From: DAOSWM01 sp035380045
GTDB taxonomy: Bacteria > Bacteroidota > Bacteroidia > Bacteroidales > Tenuifilaceae
DNA length: 55,204 nt
NCBI GenBank assembly: GCA_035380045.1
Contig: DAOSWM010000018.1
Location: 1-55,204 of the forward strand
Reading direction: 5' to 3'
Position 1 is the first letter of the stretch, and the number at the start of each line of letters is the position of its first letter. The notes below the pieces were generated by a model. That model had not been told where the DNA came from and made no database searches. It worked only from the letters and a program-made list of their open reading frames with translations. Shown in pieces: positions 25,033 to 33,828 of this stretch. Position numbers and translations under genes: made by a program.

Positions 25033-28000
25033 TCAGATTCGAGGCAGCTGAACAAAGAATTTTGTTCCTTGCTGAGGAACGGTGTCGAACCAGATATTTC
25101 CGCCCAAAGTTACCACAATCCCTTTTGAAATGGAGAGGCCAAGTCCCATTCCACCAGATTTTGTTGTGAAGTTTGGACTAAACAGTTTGCTCTGAACTTC
25201 CTCGGGAATTCCCGAGCCATTATCCTCAACTATTACTGTTATCTGATCGCTGCTCCCGTGAATTACAATATTAATTTTTCCCTGCTGACTCCTTGACATA
25301 GCCTGAACCGAATTTTTCAGAAGATTTACAAAAACTCTGCTTAACTGCTCCTTATCGGCTCTAACAAAGATTTCGCCAAGCGAATCGGGCTCCTGGGTTA
25401 GCTCAATATTGGGGTAACTTGAAAATAGATTTACCGCATCATTCAGGATTTTACGCAGATCAACATCCTCGATATTTCCAGTTGGCATCTTGGCAAAATT
25501 CGAAAACTCCGTTGCAATGTTGCTAAGCGTGTTAATCTGGTCGATTAGCGTTGCAGCAAACTTATCGAATAGCTGCTCCCAGTTTGGTTGTCCCTCGTTT
25601 TTAGCCTTAACTAAATGTTGCAGGCTAAGTTTCATGGGAGTTAGCGGATTTTTTATTTCGTGGGCAATTTGTTTTGCCATTTCGCGCCAAGCGCTTTGTC
25701 GTTGGCTGTGAGCCAACTTCTCTGCACTTTCGGCTAACTCCATAATCATTCTATTGTACTCCTTAACTAATCGGCCAACCTCATCCTCGCCTTCGTAGCT
25801 AATTGGTTCGTTGTGCTTTGTAATATCAATCTTCCTGATTTTTTCTCTAATCAGTTCAAGTGGGCGTGAAATTTGGTTGCTGATTAGAATTGCCAAAAAT
25901 ATTGTAATAAGAATAAGTAATGCATAAAGATTTACCAGCGCAACCACAACAGTAAAAACCTCGCGAATAAACTCGCTCTGGCGAGTAAAGTACGGAAGAT
26001 TCAAATATGCTATTGTTTCGTTTCGTGAATTCAGTAGCGGAACGTACGCCGACAGGTAACTCATATCGCCAACCCGTTCGGTATGAACCAATCGTGCCTG
26101 ATGGTTGATAGCCATCTCATTCCAAGCTAGCGGATTCATCATCCTGCCGAGCAGCTTGCGCTCAAAAATTTCCGGTCGCGATGATGCTAAAAGCTTTCCG
26201 TAGGAATCGTAAAGGTTGATATCGCTGTAAAAAACATTCGAAAGATGAATCAGATAGTATGTGATGTAATCTTTGTACTCAGGGTACAGTAAATTCTCAT
26301 TTATCAGATTGTTCTCAATTTCCAGCTTTGCTGAGGTAAGCTTCTCCAGCAAACTCTCGTGGTTTTTTCGCTGAAAACTTTTCACATTGTAGGTAATGGT
26401 AACAATTCCAACAAGTATTAACGACAGGAATAGCACCTGAACCATGGTTCGTTGAATTCTGTTCTTAAAGCTTGGAATGGTTGTGCTCAGGTTGATTGGC
26501 ATGCTGCCAAGTTTTGCGAAAGCAAGCAGCGTGATATAGAAAAACAGAAAAACCCAGGCAAACGAAGCAGTAATATTGAAGAGGCTAACATTTGGCTTAC
26601 TTAAAACAATTACAACATTTCCTTCGCTGTTATAAATTAGATGGTTAAACCCATTCTCCTTAATGTACGAAAACTTACTTACCGAATCAGTTGGGAACTG
26701 ATTAACTAAAGGATAGTTGAACGAACCGGTTCGCGCCAGAAGTTGCCCGTTATTATATTTTGCAGTTGAAAACGCATCGATTTTTGAGCGACCGGTAAGT
26801 TTCCCTTCGAGTAAAAGTTCGGGATAGCCTAAAAGTTCGCGGCTAACTTTCGTATCAAGTTCAAGGTAAATACAAATTTCCGATCCATCGGAAAGAACGT
26901 ACTCAATAATTCCCAAATAGCTGATTCGTCCGTTCTGGTTGCTAAGATGATAAAAACTTGAACCGGGAATACGGAAACCGTACTCGTTCAGCATTTCCTC
27001 AAAGAAATCGTAGCAGCGTGTAGTTTCACCTGTTTTTTCGATAAATAGATCGGAAGTGGAAAGACAAACAGTTACCTGAAAATCGTACTTCTTGAAATAT
27101 CCTCCCATATAATCCTCGTAGAGATAATTATACAGATTTTGCTCATTATCGGAAATATCTTCAAGATACTGTTTTATCTGGCTATCAGCATGTAAACGTT
27201 TTGCAATTGAAGGGAATTGAACTTCGGCAATCGGATCGCGCTCATTGCTCAAATTCAGCGCAATTACTTTTCGAATATTTAGATCCTTTTCGGCAGCAAT
27301 ATCAAAAACCAGAAGAACCGTATAGAGCGAAAATATGGAAACCAGTGAAATAATAAATCCGGATCCCAGGCCCTTCCCTCTTTTCACAAAGTGCAACATT
27401 ACAAGAATCAATACAACTGAAAGCGCTAAGGCATAGTAAGATGGGGAAATACCAAGAATGTAAAATATTCCAAGAACAGTTAGAAATGATAAAGATTGGA
27501 GAATTATCAAGTATTTTCGTTTACACCTGATTAGCTGGTTGATGCTTCCGTGAACAATAAGAATTACTGAAGCAAACCAAAACGACATGGAAAGGTAACC
27601 AACTCCCGAGAAAATATTGAGGTTAAATATTTGGTAAGCCTCAAGAACAATGGTTGAGTTTAGAATTAGCGTTGAGAAAAGATGATCGGTAAAAAATATC
27701 AGCGAAAAATTTATTAATCCCAGTATCAAAACCGAAAGGACTGATGACAGCCTGCTGTGCTTAAAGAATCCGAACGAAAAGTTGCGGTATAAATAGCAAA
27801 CAGATGCAAATACAAGCAATGAGTTTATGAGGAAATCGCCAAGTGATGGGTAAATCCAAGAGTACGCAAAAACTTCGGGACTAAAAATTGGCCAGCTTGC
27901 CTGCGGCAAAAGTTGCCAGTGAAGCGTTGCCAATCTTATTGAACCCAAACTCAGAATTAACAAGATGGAGCTGAAAACTCCATGCTTTCGGAAGAAAGGA

Positions 28001-28692
28001 AACCAGAAGAATGCATACACTGCAAAAATTAGGAATCCAAATCCCAGCCATGTAATTGTTGCCGAAAGGCTATCGCACTCATCCTCAAAATACCGGGGAA
28101 TGTGACTCAGATAAAAAACCGCATTATTTCCCAAAAGTGTTAACGGGAATGCTCCTTTAAGAGCAATTGGCGAAATTTTATAATCGTTCAGGAACGAGAG
28201 CGATAGATGATACTTGTTTTTTAGAAATTGATTCTGGTACGAATAATCGTACTTTACCTTTACCAGCAACAAACCTTTGAGATTCTCGCCCGATAACCAG
28301 TAAGAAATGCACCAGGTATTTTGTACAAAAATCAGCTTCACTGATTCCTCCTTTACCGAAGAAATATCAATATTCTCCGACCAGAAGAAAAGCTCGCCGT
28401 CGCGAAAAAGGAAAATTGCCAAACCCTTCTCATCCAAATCCTTTGCTAAGTTTTCTTTGAGTTCAGAGAATGAATGATTCAAATCGCCATTCAGCGATTC
28501 CTCCATCATGGTTGACATGTAATCGAGCCCAACCTTGCTTCGCTCAAGAAGTACCGATTGTGCTTTTGTTAGCGGTGGAGGAACTGAAAGTTTTTGGGTA
28601 ACAATATCAGGAACAAACCTAAGTATGACAAACGAAGCAAGTGAAGCAACTACTAATACAATAATTAAAATTAAAAGACTCCGCTTACTCAC
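25033..28692 (-). CDS. Very large NtrY-like sensor histidine kinase
   Basis: A 1219-residue membrane kinase, much longer than typical NtrY (about 700-750). Order: N-terminal helix (about 5-25), an extracytoplasmic segment, a block of about seven to eight hydrophobic helices (about 215-460), a second extracytoplasmic region, further membrane helices, and a third extracytoplasmic sensor. A HAMP domain, HisKA with H1011 in AKQIAHEIKNPLTPMKL, and a HATPase with VFVNLLKNSVQAM, EDNGSGIP and GGMGLGLSISKGI follow. HEIKNPLTP is the NtrY signature. No receiver-type regulator is adjacent; the next gene is the membrane LytTR factor. Confidence 0.92.
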   Translation of the reverse strand: MSKRSLLILIIVLVVASLASFVILRFVPDIVTQKLSVPPPLTKAQSVLLERSKVGLDYMSTMMEESLNGDLNHSFSELKENLAKDLDEKGLAIFLFRDGELFFWSENIDISSVKEESVKLIFVQNTWCISYWLSGENLKGLLLVKVKYDYSYQNQFLKNKYHLSLSFLNDYKISPIALKGAFPLTLLGNNAVFYLSHIPRYFEDECDSLSATITWLGFGFLIFAVYAFFWFPFFRKHGVFSSILLILSLGSIRLATLHWQLLPQASWPIFSPEVFAYSWIYPSLGDFLINSLLVFASVCYLYRNFSFGFFKHSRLSSVLSVLILGLINFSLIFFTDHLFSTLILNSTIVLEAYQIFNLNIFSGVGYLSMSFWFASVILIVHGSINQLIRCKRKYLIILQSLSFLTVLGIFYILGISPSYYALALSVVLILVMLHFVKRGKGLGSGFIISLVSIFSLYTVLLVFDIAAEKDLNIRKVIALNLSNERDPIAEVQFPSIAKRLHADSQIKQYLEDISDNEQNLYNYLYEDYMGGYFKKYDFQVTVCLSTSDLFIEKTGETTRCYDFFEEMLNEYGFRIPGSSFYHLSNQNGRISYLGIIEYVLSDGSEICIYLELDTKVSRELLGYPELLLEGKLTGRSKIDAFSTAKYNNGQLLARTGSFNYPLVNQFPTDSVSKFSYIKENGFNHLIYNSEGNVVIVLSKPNVSLFNITASFAWVFLFFYITLLAFAKLGSMPINLSTTIPSFKNRIQRTMVQVLFLSLILVGIVTITYNVKSFQRKNHESLLEKLTSAKLEIENNLINENLLYPEYKDYITYYLIHLSNVFYSDINLYDSYGKLLASSRPEIFERKLLGRMMNPLAWNEMAINHQARLVHTERVGDMSYLSAYVPLLNSRNETIAYLNLPYFTRQSEFIREVFTVVVALVNLYALLILITIFLAILISNQISRPLELIREKIRKIDITKHNEPISYEGEDEVGRLVKEYNRMIMELAESAEKLAHSQRQSAWREMAKQIAHEIKNPLTPMKLSLQHLVKAKNEGQPNWEQLFDKFAATLIDQINTLSNIATEFSNFAKMPTGNIEDVDLRKILNDAVNLFSSYPNIELTQEPDSLGEIFVRADKEQLSRVFVNLLKNSVQAMSRSQQGKINIVIHGSSDQITVIVEDNGSGIPEEVQSKLFSPNFTTKSGGMGLGLSISKGIVVTLGGNIWFDTVPQQGTKFFVQLPRI

Positions 28693-28718
28693 GCTTATAA
28701 AGAATTAAAAGGGTTATA

Positions 28719-28737
28719 CACTAAGGCAAACTTAGTG
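28719..28737 (-). promoter_or_regulatory. Kinase promoter with a dyad on the -7 element
   Basis: On the minus strand TAAGTTTG (28727-28734), a perfect TAnnTTTG, is embedded in a perfect dyad CACTAAG-5-CTTAGTG (28719-28725 and 28731-28737). The kinase ATG is at 28692. A TTG at 28757-28759 is 22 bases upstream of the -7. There is no T-run, so this is not a terminator. Confidence 0.45.
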
Positions 28738-28804
28738 ATTTCAACTTTATTTAGCACAAGATTACTACAAAAATTAAGCCATTCAGAATATTCAATCCAG
28801 AAAC

Positions 28805-30262
28805 CTAATCAAACCCTAAAAATTCTCTCAACGCAACTGCATCAGTTGGTTGGTAGCTAACAAGATCGAAATTAATTGCAGGTTTTTCGTTCTGATTCAA
28901 ATCGGCAATGTGAATGCTATCAAGCTTGCTAACAGGGAAAACACCCATCGTATTTTCGGGAAGGAAAGCAATTATTCGATGTTTTGATGCCGGGTTAATT
29001 CTCATTGTTTTCAGCTTATCGGCTGAAATTGAAATATATCCGCTGTTATCGCCCAAAAGAATTATTACCTGATTGGGCAAAACAGAATTTCCGTTCAATG
29101 AAAATTCCGGAACTATCTCAAACCACTCATTCAGCTGCTTAAGCAAACAATCGAAATTATAGGTTCCTAGCCGATTAACGGAAAAAGAACGGAACGATTC
29201 GGCCATCAGGTCGATTTTTGACTGCTCCTCGGCCAGCTGCTTCATCGCTTCATCGTAACGACTTTGCCATTCGGCAGCAGGAAGCTTGAGCAAATTCTTT
29301 AGCGGAATTACAGCCTCCAATCGCTTTGTAAATTTTTTGCCACCAACAACATATGATGTTTCGTAAGTATTGTTTCCCAGCGATTTGAAATTGTAGTTTG
29401 ATATGTACCATCGTCCCTTTTCTGTTTTTTTCCATTCGGGTTCAAACTTTTTCAGCCAGCGGGGAAAATCCTTTCCATCCAAATCCTTCCAAAGCATTTC
29501 GGCCGGATGGTAGTATGATTTACCAAAAACCAATTCGCCATCGGCGTACAAATCGTTGAAACGAACCTTATACTCCTCCAACTTTTTCTTAATCGTTTTG
29601 CTTTCACGTAGCTTATAAATTTTCTCCCAATCGTCCTTGAGATAAACATCCAAAAACCGATTGTAATTCAACACAAAGAAATCCTCGCCCATGTAAAGTT
29701 TTGGAGAAATCTTTTGTAAATTCTCAAGCGCTGCAACCTTCTCAGCGTTAACCTCATACTCAGGCATATCAACCCATTCCCAGCCTCCTGATTCAGGATT
29801 TAAATAGAAAAAGCTGTAATTTTCTCCTTGATATTTTGAGCCAAAGGCGATATCAATTTTACTATCGGAAATCAACTTTAGCGGTTTTCCATCCTTTTTA
29901 GCATCAATCTCAAACATTCCTGCAGTTTGCATAGTTCGCTTCTCGCCCATCGAGCTGTAATCCATTGGAATTCCTGCAAGGAAAATATCCAGCCCATCGT
30001 GAAATTCGCGGTAAAGCAACTCAACCTCACCCGATACGGGTGAACCATCGGCAAAAGCAAAAATTCCTTTTGGAATTGAAATTTTTGTACCGCTTGCCAG
30101 CGTGATGATCGTATCAGATTCGGTGCTAACTTGAAAAGTTGAAACGTTTTGCTCCAATCCGGCAAAAGGTGGTTGAGGTTTCCAAGTTTCTTTATGCTTA
30201 CAACCTGATAAAAAAAACATTGCAAACGCAAAGCTGCAGATAAGGATAGTTTTAATTTTCAT
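28805..30262 (-). CDS. Lipoprotein of unknown function
   Basis: A 485-residue lipoprotein with a clear lipobox (FFLSGCKHKE, Cys at about 21). Next to the anchor is a ZU5-like segment with TKISIPKGIFAFADGSPVSG and a YREFHDGLDIFLAGIP stretch. Domains like this occur in several uncharacterised Bacteroidota lipoproteins. The middle is Lys/Trp/Tyr-rich and helical, and the C-terminal part forms a beta-rich region with SGYISISADK. No catalytic motif is recognised. It overlaps the preceding lysozyme-like gene by four bases, so the two are translationally coupled. Confidence 0.72.
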   Translation of the reverse strand: MKIKTILICSFAFAMFFLSGCKHKETWKPQPPFAGLEQNVSTFQVSTESDTIITLASGTKISIPKGIFAFADGSPVSGEVELLYREFHDGLDIFLAGIPMDYSSMGEKRTMQTAGMFEIDAKKDGKPLKLISDSKIDIAFGSKYQGENYSFFYLNPESGGWEWVDMPEYEVNAEKVAALENLQKISPKLYMGEDFFVLNYNRFLDVYLKDDWEKIYKLRESKTIKKKLEEYKVRFNDLYADGELVFGKSYYHPAEMLWKDLDGKDFPRWLKKFEPEWKKTEKGRWYISNYNFKSLGNNTYETSYVVGGKKFTKRLEAVIPLKNLLKLPAAEWQSRYDEAMKQLAEEQSKIDLMAESFRSFSVNRLGTYNFDCLLKQLNEWFEIVPEFSLNGNSVLPNQVIILLGDNSGYISISADKLKTMRINPASKHRIIAFLPENTMGVFPVSKLDSIHIADLNQNEKPAINFDLVSYQPTDAVALREFLGFD

Positions 30263-30981
30263 GGCTTTTGGAATATTTGGTTAGAATGGTTTGTGTAGTA
30301 ATAATTTGCAACATCGAAGTACGAGAAACGGCCGGTAAATCGGTTTCCGTAAGGAAATGTTTTTGTATTTGAAATTGATTTTAAATGCTCGTAGTTTGAT
30401 TCCAATCCCGCGTTGTATGCAGATGATAGAATCATAAGCGTTTCGTTCTGGTGCGTTAAAATTTCTTCTGAATACTTTTCTGTGGCAATTTTCACGAAGC
30501 AAACCAAATACTTTAGCTGCCACTCATTTTTCTTCAACCTTGAGATTCTTTCGTTTCGAATCTGCGATTCGGAAAAATCATTTGGATATTTTGGAATCTC
30601 AGGAAACTGAGAAAAGATTTCGGGAAAATTCTGAATTTCACGCTCAAGCTTCTCAATAAATGAAGGTTTCATCTGAAAATATCCGATAGAAAAATCGGCC
30701 ACATCTGCTCCCATCGAAACGTAGGCCAGCTCAAGCGCTGTAGTTTCCATCATATCGCGAAAGCGATTGTACCTGATTAGTTCGGGGAATATAACAGAGC
30801 TGGCAACCTTGGGATCGATCTGAAATTGAAAACAATATCGAGAAATTTCTCTTTGGTAAATTCTACAATATTTTAACGCCTCGTCGTACGATTCACCAAA
30901 GTATTCCTGAGGAGAAACATAATTTGACGAGCCAGAATTGATACTAAAATTGAGAAGGAAGATCAGAAGTAATCTTGCCAT
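30259..30981 (-). CDS. Lysozyme-like (SLT/transglycosylase-fold) exported protein
   Basis: A 240-residue protein with a short hydrophobic leader (MARLLLIFLLNFSINSG). The pattern of a lytic transglycosylase is visible: a candidate catalytic Glu (E67) in SSVIFPELIRYN, a Gly-Tyr-Phe-Gln motif in FSIGYFQMKPSF, and SSAYNAG near residue 190, which matches the AYNAG motif. It may cleave peptidoglycan. Compared with classic SLT proteins the intervening region is unusual, so activity is inferred. It is the first gene of the co-directional block running to 22441. Confidence 0.68.
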   Translation of the reverse strand: MARLLLIFLLNFSINSGSSNYVSPQEYFGESYDEALKYCRIYQREISRYCFQFQIDPKVASSVIFPELIRYNRFRDMMETTALELAYVSMGADVADFSIGYFQMKPSFIEKLEREIQNFPEIFSQFPEIPKYPNDFSESQIRNERISRLKKNEWQLKYLVCFVKIATEKYSEEILTHQNETLMILSSAYNAGLESNYEHLKSISNTKTFPYGNRFTGRFSYFDVANYYYTNHSNQIFQKP

Positions 30982-31297
30982 TTACACCACCAACTTTTCA
31001 ATAAAACATTACAATTTAATGATTTATTGCCCAGAAAAGGAAAGTTTTTTGTTTTTTCTTAAAGTGTTGCGTAACGGTATTTGGGTTTGAAGCGTGCTGG
31101 AGAGCCGTCGTATTTCATGTCCACTCATTGACCTTTAAACAAGTATAACAAAAACCATTCAAACCACAACAAACACATGCATGCATGCATTGAGACCCGG
31201 AGTTACAAGTTGTTGTTTGTATAATAAAAGAATTATTTACTTGACTTTTACTTTATTCCAGTTGTAACTTGTACTAATATTCATAAAAAGCAAAACT
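30982..31297. other. Intergenic region upstream of the AT-rich aspartoacylase gene
   Basis: 316 bases without a gene. They hold a GTTGCGTAACGG phrase followed by a G-rich stretch (about 31065-31115) unlike the rest of the spacer, and a self-complementary run CATGCATGCATGCAT (31176-31190). A dyad, AGTTACAA (about 31202) and TTGTAACT (about 31263), flanks the presumed promoter region. No perfect TAnnTTTG is present. The G-rich phrase resembles intergenic repeats of this phylum but cannot be confirmed. Confidence 0.4.
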
Positions 31298-32407
31298 ATG
31301 AAATCATTAGTAACTTCAATTTTCAAACTTGTCTCAAGGGTCAAGAGAGTTCTACAAATTCTATTTCTTTTAAGTTTTTTTTCAAATTTTCTTAATGCCC
31401 AAACAAATCAAACTTTCACTATTGGTTCAATTGAAGCAAAAAGTGGTGAAAAAGTATCAGGTAGTTTAGTTGTTGAAAAAGGAATAGATGAAGGAACATT
31501 CATTCCAATAACAATTATCAATGGAGCAAAGCCTGGTCCTGTTCTTTCACTTTTTGCAGGAATTCATGGAACTGAATACGTACCAATCATTACATTGCAA
31601 AAATTATTAAAAGAAATTGATCCAAATAAATTATCAGGAACAGTTATTCTTGTTCATATTGCCAATATACCTTCTTTCAGCCATAGAAACGTATACTTGA
31701 GTCAAATAGATAACAAAAACCTTAATCGGGTTTTTCCTGGGAAAAAAGACGGTTCAATTTCTGAACGTATTGCATATACATTAACCAATGAGGTAATAAA
31801 AAAAAGTAATTATTTTATTGATTTACACGGTGGAGAGTTTAATGAAGAATTAGTCGATTATATTTACTTTTATTATGGATGCCCTGATGATGACTTATGT
31901 AAAAAGTCAAGAATGCTAGCTCAAGCAATGGGAAATAATTATTTAATTCCTGATAAATTTAAAGCTTATGATGGTTCTCCACAATCCACATATACTGATT
32001 TGATTGCTATTCAATCAGGAATTCCATCAATTACTTTAGAGTGGGGCGATCAAGGAAAAGTAGATTTAAAAGAAATAGAATTTGCGAAAAAAGGTTTACT
32101 GAATGTAATACGTACAGTTGGAATGCTCGAAGGAGATATTTTTACAAATGAGCATCCTGTTTATTTGATTAATGAAAATTTTATTCAAAGCAATTACAAT
32201 GGCATTTTATATACTTTTGTAAATAAAGGTCAGTTTGTTACAAAAGGAACCTATATTGGATATACCACTGATTATTGGGGAAATATTTTAGAAGAATATC
32301 ATTCTCCAATTAATGGAATTATTGTTACAGTCACAGTAGCTCCCACTATTAACAAAGGAGAAAATGTATTTAGAGTTGATGAACCTGTTGAAAAATTTGA
32401 AGAATAA
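31298..32407 (+). CDS. Succinylglutamate desuccinylase/aspartoacylase family metalloenzyme, exported
   Basis: A 369-residue protein of the M14-like AstE/AspA family. An N-terminal signal or anchor (about 14-35, ending NFLNAQ) is followed by a zinc site: H90 and E93 in GIHGTEYVP and H177 in IDLHGGEF. A C-terminal beta domain has NKGQFVTKGTYIGYTTD. It would hydrolyse an N-acyl bond; the substrate is unknown. Its base use stands out: two sampled 60-base lines contain 15 and 18 G+C, against 28 in a line of gdhA. It stands alone between repeats, which suggests acquisition by transfer. Confidence 0.85.
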   Translation: MKSLVTSIFKLVSRVKRVLQILFLLSFFSNFLNAQTNQTFTIGSIEAKSGEKVSGSLVVEKGIDEGTFIPITIINGAKPGPVLSLFAGIHGTEYVPIITLQKLLKEIDPNKLSGTVILVHIANIPSFSHRNVYLSQIDNKNLNRVFPGKKDGSISERIAYTLTNEVIKKSNYFIDLHGGEFNEELVDYIYFYYGCPDDDLCKKSRMLAQAMGNNYLIPDKFKAYDGSPQSTYTDLIAIQSGIPSITLEWGDQGKVDLKEIEFAKKGLLNVIRTVGMLEGDIFTNEHPVYLINENFIQSNYNGILYTFVNKGQFVTKGTYIGYTTDYWGNILEEYHSPINGIIVTVTVAPTINKGENVFRVDEPVEKFEE

Positions 32408-32457
32408 GTCAAGCTAAAACAAACAATTGCTCGTTACTAGGAATTTAAAATGCTGAC

Positions 32458-32566
32458 TTTGTGTTTCTTTGTGACTTCATGGAGTATAGATTGAGCCACA
32501 AAGACTAAAATCTACCTGTCGCCTGCCTAACGGCAGTCAGGGTAGACAGGGACACAAAGAAAACAC
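32458..32566. repeat. Intergenic inverted-repeat element
   Basis: GTGTTTCTTTGTG (32461-32473) and CACAAAGAAAACAC (32553-32566) are inverted copies apart from one inserted base. They enclose a further hairpin, CTGCC-4-GGCAG (32523-32536), inside a CTACCTGTCGCCTGCC phrase. The phrase is similar to dispersed repeats known from Bacteroidota. It lies between the AT-rich gene and rlmH. Confidence 0.5.
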
Positions 32567-32607
32567 TAATTGATTGTAATAAATCAGAATCTTGACAACA
32601 CTTTTGT

Positions 32608-33081
32608 TTACTCGTGGTGGTACGGTTCGCCTCTGATAATTGTCATTGCACGGTAAAGCTGCTCAGTGAAAACCAGCCGAACCATTTGGTGTGAGAATGT
32701 TAATCGCGAAAGCGAAATTGATCTGGAGATTTTTGATCGAACATCCGGCGAAAAACCGTATGGACCACCAACCACAAAAGTCAGCTCTTTAATTCCCGAG
32801 ATCATTTTTTTTTCAATTAGCTCGGCAAATTCCTTGGATGTAGGTTGATTTCCCTTCTCGTCAAGTAAAATTGTATCGGCAGGTTTGCTGATTTTCGACA
32901 AAATTTGCTCGCCCTCGAGCACTGATTGCTGCTGAGTTGTAAGGTTTCGAGTATTTTTAATATCAGGAATAACCTTAACCTCAAAGTTTAAGTAATTTTT
33001 AATTCTCTTCTCGTAAATCGAAACTCCTTTCACCAGGTAATCGGTATCGGTTTTGCCAACCACCAGCAGCGTAATCCTCAT
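32608..33081 (-). CDS. rlmH: 23S rRNA (pseudouridine(1915)-N(3))-methyltransferase RlmH
   Basis: A 157-residue SPOUT methyltransferase modifying helix 69 of 23S rRNA. It starts MRITLLVVGKTDTDYLVKG. The SAM-binding trefoil knot is visible as LTFVVGGPYGFSPDV and ISLSRLTFSHQMVRL, and the C-terminus has the invariant EQLYRAMTIIRGEPYHHE. Length is standard. It is a single gene; its downstream side is the repeat-bearing spacer. Confidence 0.97.
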   Translation of the reverse strand: MRITLLVVGKTDTDYLVKGVSIYEKRIKNYLNFEVKVIPDIKNTRNLTTQQQSVLEGEQILSKISKPADTILLDEKGNQPTSKEFAELIEKKMISGIKELTFVVGGPYGFSPDVRSKISRSISLSRLTFSHQMVRLVFTEQLYRAMTIIRGEPYHHE

Positions 33082-33198
33082 ATTTTCTAATTTTCAGATA
33101 GATAAACGTGGAACAAAATAAGTTAAATTGTGGCACTTTGCCTAAAATGGTTTGCATTTTGTGATATTAATGAATAAATTTACATGTTACATTACCAC

Positions 33199-33228
33199 TT
33201 GGCGACATGCATATTGGTCTAAATTTTG
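33199..33228 (+). promoter_or_regulatory. Promoter for the DUF4783 gene
   Basis: TTG at 33199-33201, 19 bases, then AAATTTTG at 33221-33228 (one mismatch to TAnnTTTG). The start codon is 38 bases downstream. Confidence 0.4.
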
Positions 33229-33266
33229 TTAAATAAAAAGGATTAATCATGATTATTAATTACAGT

Positions 33267-33686
33267 ATGAAAAAAAGAGTGCTTGCCACATTTGTTTCCG
33301 TATTTTTTTTGATGATACCTGTAGCTTTTACCCAGAATACTGACCAACCTGATCCCATTAAAAAAGTTTCACAAACATTAAAGGAAGGTAATGCGGGTGA
33401 GTTGGCAACCCTTTTCAACCCAACGGTTGAAATGGAAATTTTGGGAGAAGAGAATGTTTACAGCAAAGCACAAGCAGAGTTGCTTTTAAAGGATTTCTTT
33501 GCAAAGAACAAACCAACCTCATTCAAACTTAACCACCAAGGCACAAAAGGTTCTACGAGTTTTGCGATTGGGATAATGGTAACCACAACCAAAAATTACC
33601 GCATATCGGTTTTCCTTAAATCAGAGAATGACAGGATGCTTATTCATCAAATCAGAATTGAAGTAAGCGATGATAGGTTGAAATAG
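33267..33686 (+). CDS. Exported DUF4783 family protein
   Basis: A 139-residue protein beginning with a signal peptide (MKKRVLATFVSVFFLM to AFTQN); an ATG at 33249 would add six residues. The body fits the DUF4783 pattern, an NTF2-like alpha+beta fold: DPIKKVSQTLKEGNAGELA, then FNPTVEMEILG, KAQAELLLKDFFAKNKP and an ISVFLKSEND strand. The function of the family is not known. It is a monocistronic gene convergent with gdhA. Confidence 0.8.
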   Translation: MKKRVLATFVSVFFLMIPVAFTQNTDQPDPIKKVSQTLKEGNAGELATLFNPTVEMEILGEENVYSKAQAELLLKDFFAKNKPTSFKLNHQGTKGSTSFAIGIMVTTTKNYRISVFLKSENDRMLIHQIRIEVSDDRLK

Positions 33687-33777
33687 AAAGTTCTACCTGC
33701 TAAAAAAACAATTTTGGAATTAAACTAAGCCATAGTTAATAATTTCCGCATTCACTTTTTTTTTGTAAAAATCACCC

Positions 33778-33813
33778 AATAAAAAAGGCGCAAAAAACTG
33801 CGCCTTTTTTATT
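33778..33813. terminator. Bidirectional terminator between the DUF4783 gene and gdhA
   Basis: A perfect 15-base stem, 33778-33792 with 33799-33813, around a 6-base loop, with A and T runs on either side of the GC core. It serves both convergent genes. Confidence 0.92.
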
Positions 33814-33828
33814 AAACAACTATACTAA

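Noticed and set aside
30982..31297. An integron attC site next to the AT-rich gene
   Set aside because: A GTTGCGTAACGG phrase is present but paired RYYYAAC/GTTRRRY core sites could not be laid out and no integrase is seen.
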